NCBI GenBank assembly: GCA_937921825.1
Contig: CAKZVK010000090.1
Coordinates: forward strand, 1-33,960
DNA from: an uncultured Saprospiraceae bacterium
GTDB lineage: Bacteria > Bacteroidota > Bacteroidia > Chitinophagales > Saprospiraceae
Direction of reading: 5' to 3'
DNA length: 33,960 bases
Under the pieces are notes generated by a model, which saw nothing but the letters and a program-made list of their open reading frames with translations, did not search any database and was not told where the DNA came from. Position 1 is the stretch's first letter. Every line of letters begins with the position of its first letter. Positions 8,215-16,801 of this stretch are shown one piece after another. The translations under genes and the position numbers were made by a program.

Positions 8215-9999
8215 ATGCAAAAATCAATTCTTTTCATCATTGTTACTTTTCTACTTGCACCAACCTTTGCTTTTGCAGGTGATGGTGATTCTTTTGGCTT
8301 TGGTACTTTTATAAATATCGCAGGTTCATTGGCCTTTTTCATTTTCGGTATGAAAATGATGAGTGAGGGTATCCAAAGAGCTGCAGGGTCACAAATGCGA
8401 AATATCCTCAGAAGCATGACTAAGAATAGATTCTTAGGTGTCTTTACAGGATTCCTCATTACAGCTTTAGTGCAGTCTTCTTCTGCAACTACAGTTATGA
8501 CAGTTTCTTTTGTAAATGCAGGATTACTATCACTAGTGGAATCTGCAGGTGTCATGATGGGAGCTAATATTGGTACCACAGTTACTGGATGGATCATTGC
8601 TATTCTTGGATTCAAAGTAAAGCTTAGTGCTTATTCTATACCGCTATTCGCTTTAGGGGTGCCCCTTATGTTCTCTAAAGTGGGTAAGAGAAAGTACTGG
8701 GGAGAATTTTTGATTGGGTTCGCTATACTATTCTTAGGTCTTTCTTACCTGAAGAATTCTGTACCAGATCTAGGTGGAGAAGCATTAGCCTTTGTAGAAA
8801 GTTGGGCTAGTTACGGTATTTTTTCTAGAATTCTATTTGTGATGGTAGGTGCACTAGTTACTGTTATAGTCCAGTCTTCAAGTGCTGCTATGGCCATTAC
8901 TTTGACTCTAGTCTATGCTGGATGGTTGCCTCTAGAAGTTGCTGCCGCGATGGTTCTAGGAGAAAACATAGGTACGACAATAACGGCAGAGCTAGCCTCC
9001 ATAATCGGTAACACATCATCTAAAAGATCTGCTCGTATACATTCTCTATTTAATATAATAGGTGTATTCTGGATGGTCTTACTTCTTCCGTGGGTTATAG
9101 AATTTTTGACTTCTTTCGTGGAGAATTTCACAGGAATATTTGAGAGTAATGCAAAGATCAAGACTGGTGATCTGGATCAAACGAATACCATGAATACTTA
9201 CATTCTTGCGGCTTTCCATACTACTTTCAATATTCTGAATGTGGCCTTGCTTATAGGTTTCGTGCCATGGCTTATAAAAATGTCTATCAAGACTGTAAAG
9301 GATAAAACTGGTGATGAAAGTATCGATACTTTAAAGTTCATCAATGCAGCTAATAGAACACCTGAATTAGCGACTGTGGAGCTACAAAAAGAAGTAGCCC
9401 GTTATGGAGAGATCACCACTAGAATGCTAGGCTTCAGCAAGGAGCTACTTAACAGCTCCGATGAGAAAGAAAAGTTAGCTCTTATCTCTAAGTTGAAAAA
9501 GTATGAAGACATCACGGATAAATTTGAAAAAGAAATAACAGAATATATCACTAATCTCTCGGATAAGGAGATGACGCATAAGACAAGCATCAGGCTAAGA
9601 AGCTTCTTCAACATCTGTAATGATATGGAACGCATAGGTGATATTTTCTATCAATTTGCTAAGTCTGTAGAAAACAAAATCAATAGAAAAATCTACTTTA
9701 TTCCTGAGCAGAGAAATCAACTGAATGACCTCTTTGCTATTGTAGAGAGATCCTTTGATGAAATGAATCACAACCTCAACTTAGATTCTTATGATTCTGC
9801 AACATTGAGTAAATGCTATGATCTGGAAGAAGAAACAAATGTCCAGAGAAATAGTATGCGAAAGTACAATCAAGAGAATCTTGGAGACACTAACTACGAT
9901 GTCAATGCAGCTATGATTTTCACTAATTTGTTTTCGTCATTGGAGAGAATCGGTGATCATATTGTCAACATAAATGAGTCTGTAGCTGGGGAGATATAA
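8215..9999 (+). CDS. Na+/phosphate cotransporter (NptA/PNaS family) with C-terminal PhoU-like domain
   Basis: This is a predicted inner-membrane sodium-coupled phosphate importer. The diagnostic inverted duplication is clear. QSSS at 87-90 is followed by GANIGTT (116-122). The second copy has QSSS at 220-223 followed by GENIGTT (249-255). The N-terminus has a signal-like hydrophobic stretch ending FAFAG and then FFIFGMKMMSEGIQ, typical of the family. Residues of about 375-590 form a helical PhoU-like bundle (RTPELATVELQKEVARYG, ICNDMERIGDIFYQ, SLERIGDHIVNI), which usually senses or modulates phosphate status. The 594-residue length fits NptA-PhoU fusions. It is the second gene of the porin operon. 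Confidence 0.93.
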   Translation: MQKSILFIIVTFLLAPTFAFAGDGDSFGFGTFINIAGSLAFFIFGMKMMSEGIQRAAGSQMRNILRSMTKNRFLGVFTGFLITALVQSSSATTVMTVSFVNAGLLSLVESAGVMMGANIGTTVTGWIIAILGFKVKLSAYSIPLFALGVPLMFSKVGKRKYWGEFLIGFAILFLGLSYLKNSVPDLGGEALAFVESWASYGIFSRILFVMVGALVTVIVQSSSAAMAITLTLVYAGWLPLEVAAAMVLGENIGTTITAELASIIGNTSSKRSARIHSLFNIIGVFWMVLLLPWVIEFLTSFVENFTGIFESNAKIKTGDLDQTNTMNTYILAAFHTTFNILNVALLIGFVPWLIKMSIKTVKDKTGDESIDTLKFINAANRTPELATVELQKEVARYGEITTRMLGFSKELLNSSDEKEKLALISKLKKYEDITDKFEKEITEYITNLSDKEMTHKTSIRLRSFFNICNDMERIGDIFYQFAKSVENKINRKIYFIPEQRNQLNDLFAIVERSFDEMNHNLNLDSYDSATLSKCYDLEEETNVQRNSMRKYNQENLGDTNYDVNAAMIFTNLFSSLERIGDHIVNINESVAGEI

Positions 10000-10088
10000 A
10001 TTGGTCTTGGGATTAGGGCTTGAGGTTGATGGGTCATGGCTTTTAGACTGATAGCTTTTAAGGTACTATATTCTAATTGTTTAGCACT

Positions 10089-11201
10089 ATGGAGAATAAG
10101 GTTAAAGAAGTATTCAAATATTTTTCTAGGCTCGGTTTCGTAGCTTTTGGAGGACCGGCTGCTCATGTCGCTATGATGCAGGATGATCTCGTAGAAAAGA
10201 AAAAATGGCTAAGCTCAGAGGAGTTCCTAGATTATATGGGAGCGACTAACTTGATCCCTGGTCCTAACTCCACAGAAATGACGATGCACTGTGGCTATCA
10301 CAGAGCTGGGGTCAAGGGCTTATTTGTGGGCGGTATGTCATTCATTATTCCAGCTGTTCTCCTGACACTAGCAGTTGCAGTATTCTTTGATAAGATTAGT
10401 GAGTTAGCATGGACAGAGCCCATAATCAATGGAATAAAGGCTGCTGTCATATCCTTCATCATTGGTGCAGTATATAAACTGGGTAAGAAGGCTATAAAAG
10501 AGTCTATTCATTATGTACTGGCAGGACTTGTCATTGTAGCAGCCTTCTTTGGGATAAATGAAATCTTATGTATTCTCGGCGCTGGTGTCTTAATGTTGCT
10601 GGTAAGCTTGGTCTATAAAAACAGAAGTGTAGTGAGTATGCACTTACTCCCACTATTCTTTCTTGCCCCTATAAATTATACGCATCTCAAATTGTTCCTC
10701 ATATTCTTGAAGGTAGGATCTGTCTTATTCGGTAGTGGCTATGTGTTATTTGCCTACTTAGATGGGGAGCTTATAGATGGTCTAGGGTGGTTATCACATG
10801 ATGACCTAGTAGAGGCTATTGCGGTAGGTCAGATGACTCCAGGGCCCGTTCTATCAACAGCGACCTTTATAGGCTATAAGGTGGGAGGTTTTGGAGGCGC
10901 AGCACTAGCGAGTATCGGTATCTTTCTACCCTCTTTTTTTTATGTATGGATACTAAATAACTATGTCCATAAAATGCGTAAGAACAAGATCTTAAAGAGA
11001 TTCTTAGAAGCTGTAAATGTCGCTGCCGTTGCTGTGATGCTTGTCGTCTGTGTCAAGATGGGACAAAGCATCTTGATTGATTGGCGTACAGGGCTTATCT
11101 GTGCATTAAGTTTCTTTGTATACTTCTACTTCAAAGGCATCAATACACTGTACATAATTCTCGGAGGAGCTGTCCTAGGATATTTGCTATCTTTCGTTTA
11201 A
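10089..11201 (+). CDS. chrA: Chromate transporter, two-domain (long-chain) CHR family
   Basis: This is a membrane CHR-family transporter. The duplicated CHR domain is visible: FSRLGFVAFGGPAAHVAMM with NLIPGPNSTEMTMH in the N-terminal half, and FLKVGSVLFGSGYVLFAYL with MTPGPVLSTATFIGY in the C-terminal half. Both halves keep the family's FGG/FGS and PGP motifs. About ten to twelve hydrophobic segments fit the long-chain type. The family exports chromate in characterised members, but in marine Bacteroidota the natural substrate may be another oxyanion. I chose ATG at 10089 (MENKVKEVFKYF); a TTG at 10077 would add four residues. A small membrane-protein gene follows after 16 bp. Confidence 0.92.
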   Translation: MENKVKEVFKYFSRLGFVAFGGPAAHVAMMQDDLVEKKKWLSSEEFLDYMGATNLIPGPNSTEMTMHCGYHRAGVKGLFVGGMSFIIPAVLLTLAVAVFFDKISELAWTEPIINGIKAAVISFIIGAVYKLGKKAIKESIHYVLAGLVIVAAFFGINEILCILGAGVLMLLVSLVYKNRSVVSMHLLPLFFLAPINYTHLKLFLIFLKVGSVLFGSGYVLFAYLDGELIDGLGWLSHDDLVEAIAVGQMTPGPVLSTATFIGYKVGGFGGAALASIGIFLPSFFYVWILNNYVHKMRKNKILKRFLEAVNVAAVAVMLVVCVKMGQSILIDWRTGLICALSFFVYFYFKGINTLYIILGGAVLGYLLSFV

Positions 11202-11217
11202 GAAAGTGTAATTACAA

Positions 11218-11493
11218 TTGGCGGATTATTACAAAGAAGGATTTATAGTACAACTTATTTTCTATGCACTCATATGGCTGGTCAGTGAGTACATCGGCTT
11301 ACTGCTCTGTATGATAATGTCTTTTGTTATAGGAGGTTTATTAGTCTTTGCCTATCTGGTGGAACTCGTACAGAAGTCCAAAGTTCCAAAAGCTTACTTC
11401 AGATGGATGTTGGTTTCAGCACTTGCGCCAGCGATTGTAGCTATTGCATTCACCTATTTATACGGAGGTAATTTTAGTTGGCTACAAGAATAG
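11218..11493 (+). CDS. Small integral membrane protein, unknown function
   Basis: The 91-residue protein has three predicted membrane helices (about 8-29, 31-50 and 62-83) and no enzymatic motif. It appears to start at TTG, because the first in-frame ATG falls inside the second helix. The reading ADYYKEGFIVQLIFYALIW gives a sensible polar N-terminus. It lies 16 bp after chrA and is probably co-transcribed with it. It converges tail to tail with the next gene, with a 16-bp gap. I do not recognise the family by name, although similar short membrane proteins occur in Saprospiria-like genomes. Confidence 0.65.
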   Translation: MADYYKEGFIVQLIFYALIWLVSEYIGLLLCMIMSFVIGGLLVFAYLVELVQKSKVPKAYFRWMLVSALAPAIVAIAFTYLYGGNFSWLQE

Positions 11494-11509
11494 CCACACT
11501 AAAATCTTA

Positions 11510-12784
11510 CTAAGTCTTCCTCTTCTTCTTTTCTGCTGCCGGGAACAATATATTATTCAAGATCAATCTATATCCAGGAGAATTAGGATGGAGATTCAGA
11601 TCTGTCTCAGGATCACCTACATAGTGACGATAATCTTCAGGGTCATGTCCTCCGTAGAAAGTCCACGTACCAAAGCCATGAGAGCCATGAATATATCTTG
11701 CTTCATTGATCGCATTGTTTTCACCCATGACTAGGACATCTGACTTTATGAGGTCTTTAGAGTAAGCAGTAGTCTGGCCCATGAAAGCTTTAATTGTCGT
11801 TGTATGATTTTGTGTCAGCATAGATGGTACGGGGTCCCACTTGGCTGAAAAATCAAATAAGGTGAAGTAATCATTAGTAGGTGTTACCTTTCTCTTTCTA
11901 TGATCTATAGTAGAAAACTCATATTCTAATGGATTCTTCACCAGCTGCCAATCTTTAAAGGCAAAAGTCTGAGAAAAATCTAGCTTACTATCCAAGTCAG
12001 AGTCGGTACCATCTCCATCATACATATCTGCACAGATATCATGACCCTGGCAGGCAAGAGCGATATCATAGGTATCTGTAGCAGAGCACATAGCAAACAT
12101 AAAGCCGCCACCACTTACATATTCTCTTATTCGTTTGACGACATCTAGTTTGAGCTGAGAGACTTTTTTGTATCCTAGCTCAGTGGCCATAGCTTCCATC
12201 TTCTGTTGGTTGGCTTTGTACCAGGGCTTATTGCCTTGTGAGTAGTAGAACTTTCCATATTGCCCCGTAAAGTCTTCATGATGTAGATGCAGCCAGTCAT
12301 ATTGTGCGAGCTTGTCATCTAGTACATCTCTATCATAGACTGTTTCATAAGGTATCTCAGCATAAGTCAGTACTAGAGTTACAGCATCATCCCAGGGTTG
12401 AATCTTCTCTCCCTTAGCATTAAAGTCTGGAGTATAGACGGCGATTTTAGGCGCCTGCTCTAGCTTTATCGTTTCCATGTTCTTCTCAGGATTAGCGATG
12501 TCCTGTCTGATCTGTCCAAACTGTGCATTAGAAATGACCTTATAACTTACCCCTCTGGTCTTGCATTCCTTTTCAAAAACCTCTTGATATTCAAAAGCAA
12601 AACTTCCACCTTCATAGTTAAGCAGCCAATAGGCTTCTTTTCCTAAGTCTATTACCCAGTATGCTATACCATAAGCTTTAAGGTGATCTTTCTGCCCTTC
12701 ATGTGACATAGGCAGCAAGATATAGGAGGCTTGAAGACAAAAACTCAATAATATGCAACTAAAAAAGGTAACCAGTCGTTTCAT
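11510..12784 (-). CDS. Conserved Bacteroidota secreted protein (family often labelled 'asparagine synthetase B')
   Basis: A signal peptide (1-19) precedes a globular domain beginning YILLPMSHEGQKDHLKAYG and IAYWVIDLGKEAYWLLNY. It continues with APKIAVYTPDFNAKGEKIQPWDDAVTL (split here around residues 151-177), YDWLHLHHEDFTGQYGKFY and GGGFMFAMCSATDTYDIAL. These blocks are characteristic of a widespread Bacteroidota family. Database entries commonly call it asparagine synthetase B, but I see neither the N-terminal Cys nor the ATP-pyrophosphatase motif of that enzyme. The alternation of strands with a GGGFMFAMCSA turn suggests a GATase/ThuA-like flavodoxin fold in the periplasm. The function is unknown. 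It is divergent from the VWA membrane gene, which also has a GATase-like segment. Confidence 0.75.
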   Translation of the reverse strand: MKRLVTFFSCILLSFCLQASYILLPMSHEGQKDHLKAYGIAYWVIDLGKEAYWLLNYEGGSFAFEYQEVFEKECKTRGVSYKVISNAQFGQIRQDIANPEKNMETIKLEQAPKIAVYTPDFNAKGEKIQPWDDAVTLVLTYAEIPYETVYDRDVLDDKLAQYDWLHLHHEDFTGQYGKFYYSQGNKPWYKANQQKMEAMATELGYKKVSQLKLDVVKRIREYVSGGGFMFAMCSATDTYDIALACQGHDICADMYDGDGTDSDLDSKLDFSQTFAFKDWQLVKNPLEYEFSTIDHRKRKVTPTNDYFTLFDFSAKWDPVPSMLTQNHTTTIKAFMGQTTAYSKDLIKSDVLVMGENNAINEARYIHGSHGFGTWTFYGGHDPEDYRHYVGDPETDLNLHPNSPGYRLILNNILFPAAEKKKRKT

Positions 12785-12963
12785 TTCTCGTATAAATTAT
12801 AGTGTGAAATTAGCACATAATCATAACGAACAACAGTAGTCTGCAGTTTTAAATTCAAAACGCTTAGTAGATAATTAACACTTTAGCTTATTAAGAGTCA
12901 GATTATCATACATTAGCAGTATTTTTAATATTTATTTTTACTAGAATAGTTTAGTACAGAGAC

Positions 12964-15063
12964 TTGGAGCAATTACAACTATCATATCCTAATTACTACC
13001 TGATATTCATTGCATTGACCGCCATAGTCTTTGCCCTTGGATTATATTTCAGAGATCGACGTATAAAGGAGAATAAATCTTGGTTGCCTAAGGTCTTAGG
13101 CATCTTAAGATTTCTAAGCATCCTGGGTATTTTATTTCTCTTATTAGCTCCTCTACTTAAGCGATTTATACAGGACGAGCAGAAACCATTGCTAGTCATA
13201 CTAAAGGATGAAAGTAGTTCTATTCAAGCTGCTACAGATGCAACTGCGCTAGAACAATTAGGTTCCGGTCTAGAACAAATCCAAACTCAGTTAGCAGAAA
13301 AATTTGAGGTTGTCAACTTAGCATTCGGCGAAAATCTTGCGGCTAATCAGAGGGACACTGTAGCACCTCAATCAACCAATATCTCTACTCCACTAGAATA
13401 TGTTTCGGAGACTTTTGAAGATCAGAACCTTGGAGCTATAGTTCTAGCCACAGATGGCATATTCAATGAAGGAAAGAATCCACTCTATGCTGACTTAGAG
13501 TTCTCTGTTCCTATCTACTCTATTGCTCTCGGTGACACAACTATAAGAAGAGACTTATTGATCAAAAATGTCCTACACAACAGGATCGTCTATCTCAATG
13601 ATAAATTTCTAATTGAAGCTGATATACAAGCATTCAATGCGAAGGGGAATAAAAGTAAAATCACTCTATCTAAGGAAGTCGGAGGTAAGCGTATAAAAGT
13701 AGACTCGAAGCCTATTAGCATAGACAAAGAGAACTACTTCGAAACTTTCCAATTTGAACTGGAAGCCGATCAAATTGGGAATGTAAAATACATTCTGTCT
13801 CTGAATGGCATCAATAACGAAGTCAGCAAAGTCAATAACAGCAGAAACATCTACCTAGAAGTACTAGACGCTAGACAGAAAATCTTGTTACTAGCCCATG
13901 CGCCACATCCTGACATCAAGGCACTAAAGAGCATGATCAAAGCCAATAAGAATTATGAACTAGATATAAAGTATGCCAAGGAAGAGCTGCCGCTCATACG
14001 TCCTTATGATGTAGTCATCCTACATAACCTTCCTAGTGCGAGACATGGAATTAGTGGTGTTATAGAAGAGATCAATAGAATAAAAAAACCTGTCTTCTAC
14101 ATCAGTGGTGCTGCAACTAATACCAATGCCTTCAATGCTGCTCAAGAGGTACTGACAATAAATGGTGGCAATAATAGTCTTAATGAGGTCACACCTCTAA
14201 TGGCGGAGAACTTTGACCTATTCACAATGGATGAATCTCTAGGCCCTGAAATAAAACAGTATGTTCCTCTCAAAGTAATGTTCGGTGAGTACAAGACAAG
14301 TAGCACAGCGAAAATTTTATTGAACCAAAAAGTGGGCAATGTAGCAACCAAGTATCCTCTTCTGGGCTACTCTGATCTAAACAATCATAAGCAAGCAGTA
14401 CTAGCGGGTGAAGGTATATGGAGATGGAGACTTTTTGAGTATCAAGAATATAAAGAGTACAAGCATTCTAGCAATGTAGTCATGAAAACTATTCAGTACA
14501 TCTCTCAGAAAAATGACAAACGTCAATTTAGAACCTATGTGTCTAAAAACACTTTTAAGGAGAATGAGACCATCACTTTCGATGCTCAATTGTATAACGA
14601 AAGTTATGAGCAGATAAATACTCCCGAAGCAAAACTACAGATCACCAATGCGGACGGTGAGAGCTTCGACTACACCTTTTCTAAGACGAATAACTATTAC
14701 TACATAGATGCTGGACGATTCCCAGAGGGTAATTATCGCTTTAAGGGCACAACCAATTACAATGGTAAAAACCTGTCCGCTGATGGCAAGTTCTCCGTAC
14801 AATCTATAATAAAAGAACAATATGATCTAACAGCTAGGCATGATCTACTCTATGATCTATCGCAGAGATTTGGAGGGTCGGTTGTCTACCCTTCCGAGAT
14901 CAATCTGCTTGCTGACAAACTGGTCAACAATGAGAATATAAAGCCGATTCTGTACCAGAAAGCAGAGACCATTCCTATTCTCAACCTTCGATGGTTATTG
15001 GGAATATTGATTTTTCTACTTGCCATAGAGTGGTTTCTTAGAAGATATTTTGGGGCTTATTAA
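12964..15063 (+). CDS. Membrane-anchored VWA-domain protein with GATase-like region
   Basis: Two membrane helices (about 11-28 and 44-64) are followed by a VWA-like domain. The domain has LKDESSS (D82-x-S84-x-S86, a MIDAS-like motif) and IVLATDGIFNEGKNP, the conserved Thr-Asp-Gly strand. Residues of about 308-400 (ILLLAHAPHPDIKALKSM, YDVVILHNLPSARHG, VFYISGAATNTN) look like a class-I glutamine-amidotransferase/flavodoxin fold without a clear catalytic Cys. A beta-sandwich-like region and a final helix (about 676-692) close the protein. This layout matches the large VWA membrane proteins of Bacteroidota, whose role is unclear. The start is TTG at 12964: a stop codon lies in frame at 12952, and no ATG precedes the first helix. 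Confidence 0.8.
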   Translation: MEQLQLSYPNYYLIFIALTAIVFALGLYFRDRRIKENKSWLPKVLGILRFLSILGILFLLLAPLLKRFIQDEQKPLLVILKDESSSIQAATDATALEQLGSGLEQIQTQLAEKFEVVNLAFGENLAANQRDTVAPQSTNISTPLEYVSETFEDQNLGAIVLATDGIFNEGKNPLYADLEFSVPIYSIALGDTTIRRDLLIKNVLHNRIVYLNDKFLIEADIQAFNAKGNKSKITLSKEVGGKRIKVDSKPISIDKENYFETFQFELEADQIGNVKYILSLNGINNEVSKVNNSRNIYLEVLDARQKILLLAHAPHPDIKALKSMIKANKNYELDIKYAKEELPLIRPYDVVILHNLPSARHGISGVIEEINRIKKPVFYISGAATNTNAFNAAQEVLTINGGNNSLNEVTPLMAENFDLFTMDESLGPEIKQYVPLKVMFGEYKTSSTAKILLNQKVGNVATKYPLLGYSDLNNHKQAVLAGEGIWRWRLFEYQEYKEYKHSSNVVMKTIQYISQKNDKRQFRTYVSKNTFKENETITFDAQLYNESYEQINTPEAKLQITNADGESFDYTFSKTNNYYYIDAGRFPEGNYRFKGTTNYNGKNLSADGKFSVQSIIKEQYDLTARHDLLYDLSQRFGGSVVYPSEINLLADKLVNNENIKPILYQKAETIPILNLRWLLGILIFLLAIEWFLRRYFGAY

Positions 15064-15116
15064 GCCTTCATCATGGTGACATCTTATAAAATTCAAAGTC
15101 AAAAGAAAAAAGTACT

Positions 15117-15605
15117 ATGAGAGGATTAATGAGAATATTGATCATGTTCGGTCCGATGATATTCAGACAGATACAAAAAATGCAAAGGAATAAAGCTCGT
15201 CAGCAGCCTACACAATATCCTGATAGACAAATCCCTAGAAACAGAAACAGCAATAGAGATAGACCTGACCACAGAAGTAATAGAGATAGCGTAGATAACA
15301 GAAGAAGTGACAGAGGAAGACAAAGAGAAGATAGAGGGGAATATGTCGAATACAAAGATCTCAACAAAGAGCTGGGCAGACCATCTCCAGAAGAAAAAGC
15401 ATTCGACCTTAGCGAAGAAGAAATAATGCTAGATAAAGAGGACTTACGTCACTTTGATCGCAAACCCACGTATCCAGATTCTAAATCTATCGAAGAAGAG
15501 CTAGATGAACTCAAAGAGAAACCAATGATTCAGGAGGCTAAGAAAAAGCAAAGCGATCTAGACCTAAAGGATTTATTCTTAGACGAAGAAGATATAGCAG
15601 ATTAG
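15117..15605 (+). CDS. Charge-segregated low-complexity protein, unknown function
   Basis: The 162-residue product has a short hydrophobic N-terminus (MRGLMRILIMFGPMIF). A strongly basic Arg/Asn/Asp-rich stretch follows (about 22-75, repeated NRD/RSD units), and the C-terminal half is acidic (EEKAFDLSEEEIMLDKED, ending DEEDIAD). The middle and end are probably disordered, and the N-terminus could anchor it to the membrane. It lies 53 bp after the VWA gene on the same strand and may be co-transcribed. Its stop codon overlaps that of fadE by three bases in convergent orientation, so no room for a terminator exists between them. I recognise no family. Confidence 0.7.
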   Translation: MRGLMRILIMFGPMIFRQIQKMQRNKARQQPTQYPDRQIPRNRNSNRDRPDHRSNRDSVDNRRSDRGRQREDRGEYVEYKDLNKELGRPSPEEKAFDLSEEEIMLDKEDLRHFDRKPTYPDSKSIEEELDELKEKPMIQEAKKKQSDLDLKDLFLDEEDIAD

Positions 15606-16795
15606 TCTAGACGACTCTTATACTTATCACTAAAGATCTCTCTTCCAATAATTAGTTTCATAATCTCCGAGCTGCCGGCATAGATTCGAGAGACTCTGGC
15701 ATCGGCAAACATTCTACTAATTTCATACTCAGACATATAGCCTGCACCACCATGGAGCTGCACACCTAGATCTACCATACGGCCTTCTAGTTCTGTAGCC
15801 AATAGCTTTACTTTGGCTCCTGCGTTAGCGGTAAGAGTTCCGAGGTTATTCAGGTCTACACATTGATCTATGTAAGCCTCTAGCATATCTAACTCCGCAT
15901 CCATTTCGGCCATCTTGAATTGCGTATTTTGAAAGTCAGAGATACTCTTGCCAAAAGCCTTACGTTCCATGACAAACTCTCGAGTAATATTAAAAGCATG
16001 TCTCGCACAGGCTGCAGACTGACAAGCGACGATAAGTCTTTCTTCAGCCAGACCAGTCATCAAGTAACTAAACCCTTTGCCAGGTTCTCCTAGGATGTTT
16101 TCTTTAGGAATTTTGACGTTATCAAAAAATAGCTCAGCGGTATCTTGAGCTTTCAGTCCTATTTTTTCAAGATTCTTTCCTCTACTGAATCCTTCCATGC
16201 CAGACTCTACGACACATAAGGTCATCGCATGTCTACCTTCGCCTGGTACAGCTTTGGCTGCCGTCACGATTAAATCCCCATTGATTCCATTAGAGATATA
16301 AGTCTTATTTCCATTCAGTAAGAAATAATCTCCTTTATCTTCAAGAGTTGTACGCATTCCAGATAAATCACTCCCTGCATCTGGCTCAGACATTGCCACA
16401 GCCAATACTTTATCACCTGCTACTGCTGGTGGTAAAAAGCGCATCTTCTGCTCTTCATTGCCTAGCTTCTGAAAGTATGGCCCTACCAATCGACTGTGTA
16501 GTGAATTAAACCAATCGATACATCCTGCTCTAGCAGTCTCTTCTATGATTATCTGCTCGTACTTAAAATCTGTATCACCAAAGCCCCCATATTTTTCATC
16601 AGGCCAGATCATAAGGAAACCCATATCGCCTGCTTTCTTAAAAGCCGACCTATCGACGATACCGTCTTTTCTCCATTGAGCCATGTGAGGGGCTATCTCT
16701 TCATTTATGAAGTTACGATAGGCCTCTCTAAAAGCTAATTGGTCTTCAGAGTAACGTTGTTGTGTTGTAGTAGCAATTGATCCAGATGCTTCCAT
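15602..16795 (-). CDS. fadE: Acyl-CoA dehydrogenase
   Basis: This FAD enzyme makes trans-2-enoyl-CoA from acyl-CoA in the first beta-oxidation step. Signature 1 is MSEPDAGSDLSGMRT (135-149); signature 2 includes QLHGGAGYMSEYE and SRIYAGSSEIMK. The catalytic Glu of medium-chain enzymes (the E of IYEGT) is Ala here (IYAGS). The helix-G position instead reads LAEERL with E252, as in long-chain and isovaleryl-CoA dehydrogenases. This placement is from motif comparison, so long- or branched-chain substrates are plausible. Its 397 residues are typical. It is the last gene of the fadN-fadA-fadE operon, six bases after fadA, matching the Bacillus subtilis fadNAE order. Confidence 0.93.
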   Translation of the reverse strand: MEASGSIATTTQQRYSEDQLAFREAYRNFINEEIAPHMAQWRKDGIVDRSAFKKAGDMGFLMIWPDEKYGGFGDTDFKYEQIIIEETARAGCIDWFNSLHSRLVGPYFQKLGNEEQKMRFLPPAVAGDKVLAVAMSEPDAGSDLSGMRTTLEDKGDYFLLNGNKTYISNGINGDLIVTAAKAVPGEGRHAMTLCVVESGMEGFSRGKNLEKIGLKAQDTAELFFDNVKIPKENILGEPGKGFSYLMTGLAEERLIVACQSAACARHAFNITREFVMERKAFGKSISDFQNTQFKMAEMDAELDMLEAYIDQCVDLNNLGTLTANAGAKVKLLATELEGRMVDLGVQLHGGAGYMSEYEISRMFADARVSRIYAGSSEIMKLIIGREIFSDKYKSRLD

Positions 16796-16801
16796 GCTGT
16801 A

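Noticed and set aside
8199-8615. A 138-codon minus-strand ORF opposite the Na+/phosphate cotransporter
   Set aside because: It is the antisense shadow of a well-supported gene; its composition (Pro, Ala, Lys runs) mirrors the sense codons.
11444-11734. A 96-codon plus-strand ORF across the convergent gene ends
   Set aside because: It overlaps two supported genes and shows no family pattern.
11510-12784. True asparagine synthetase
   Set aside because: No catalytic N-terminal Cys and no ATP-pyrophosphatase motif; it has a signal peptide.
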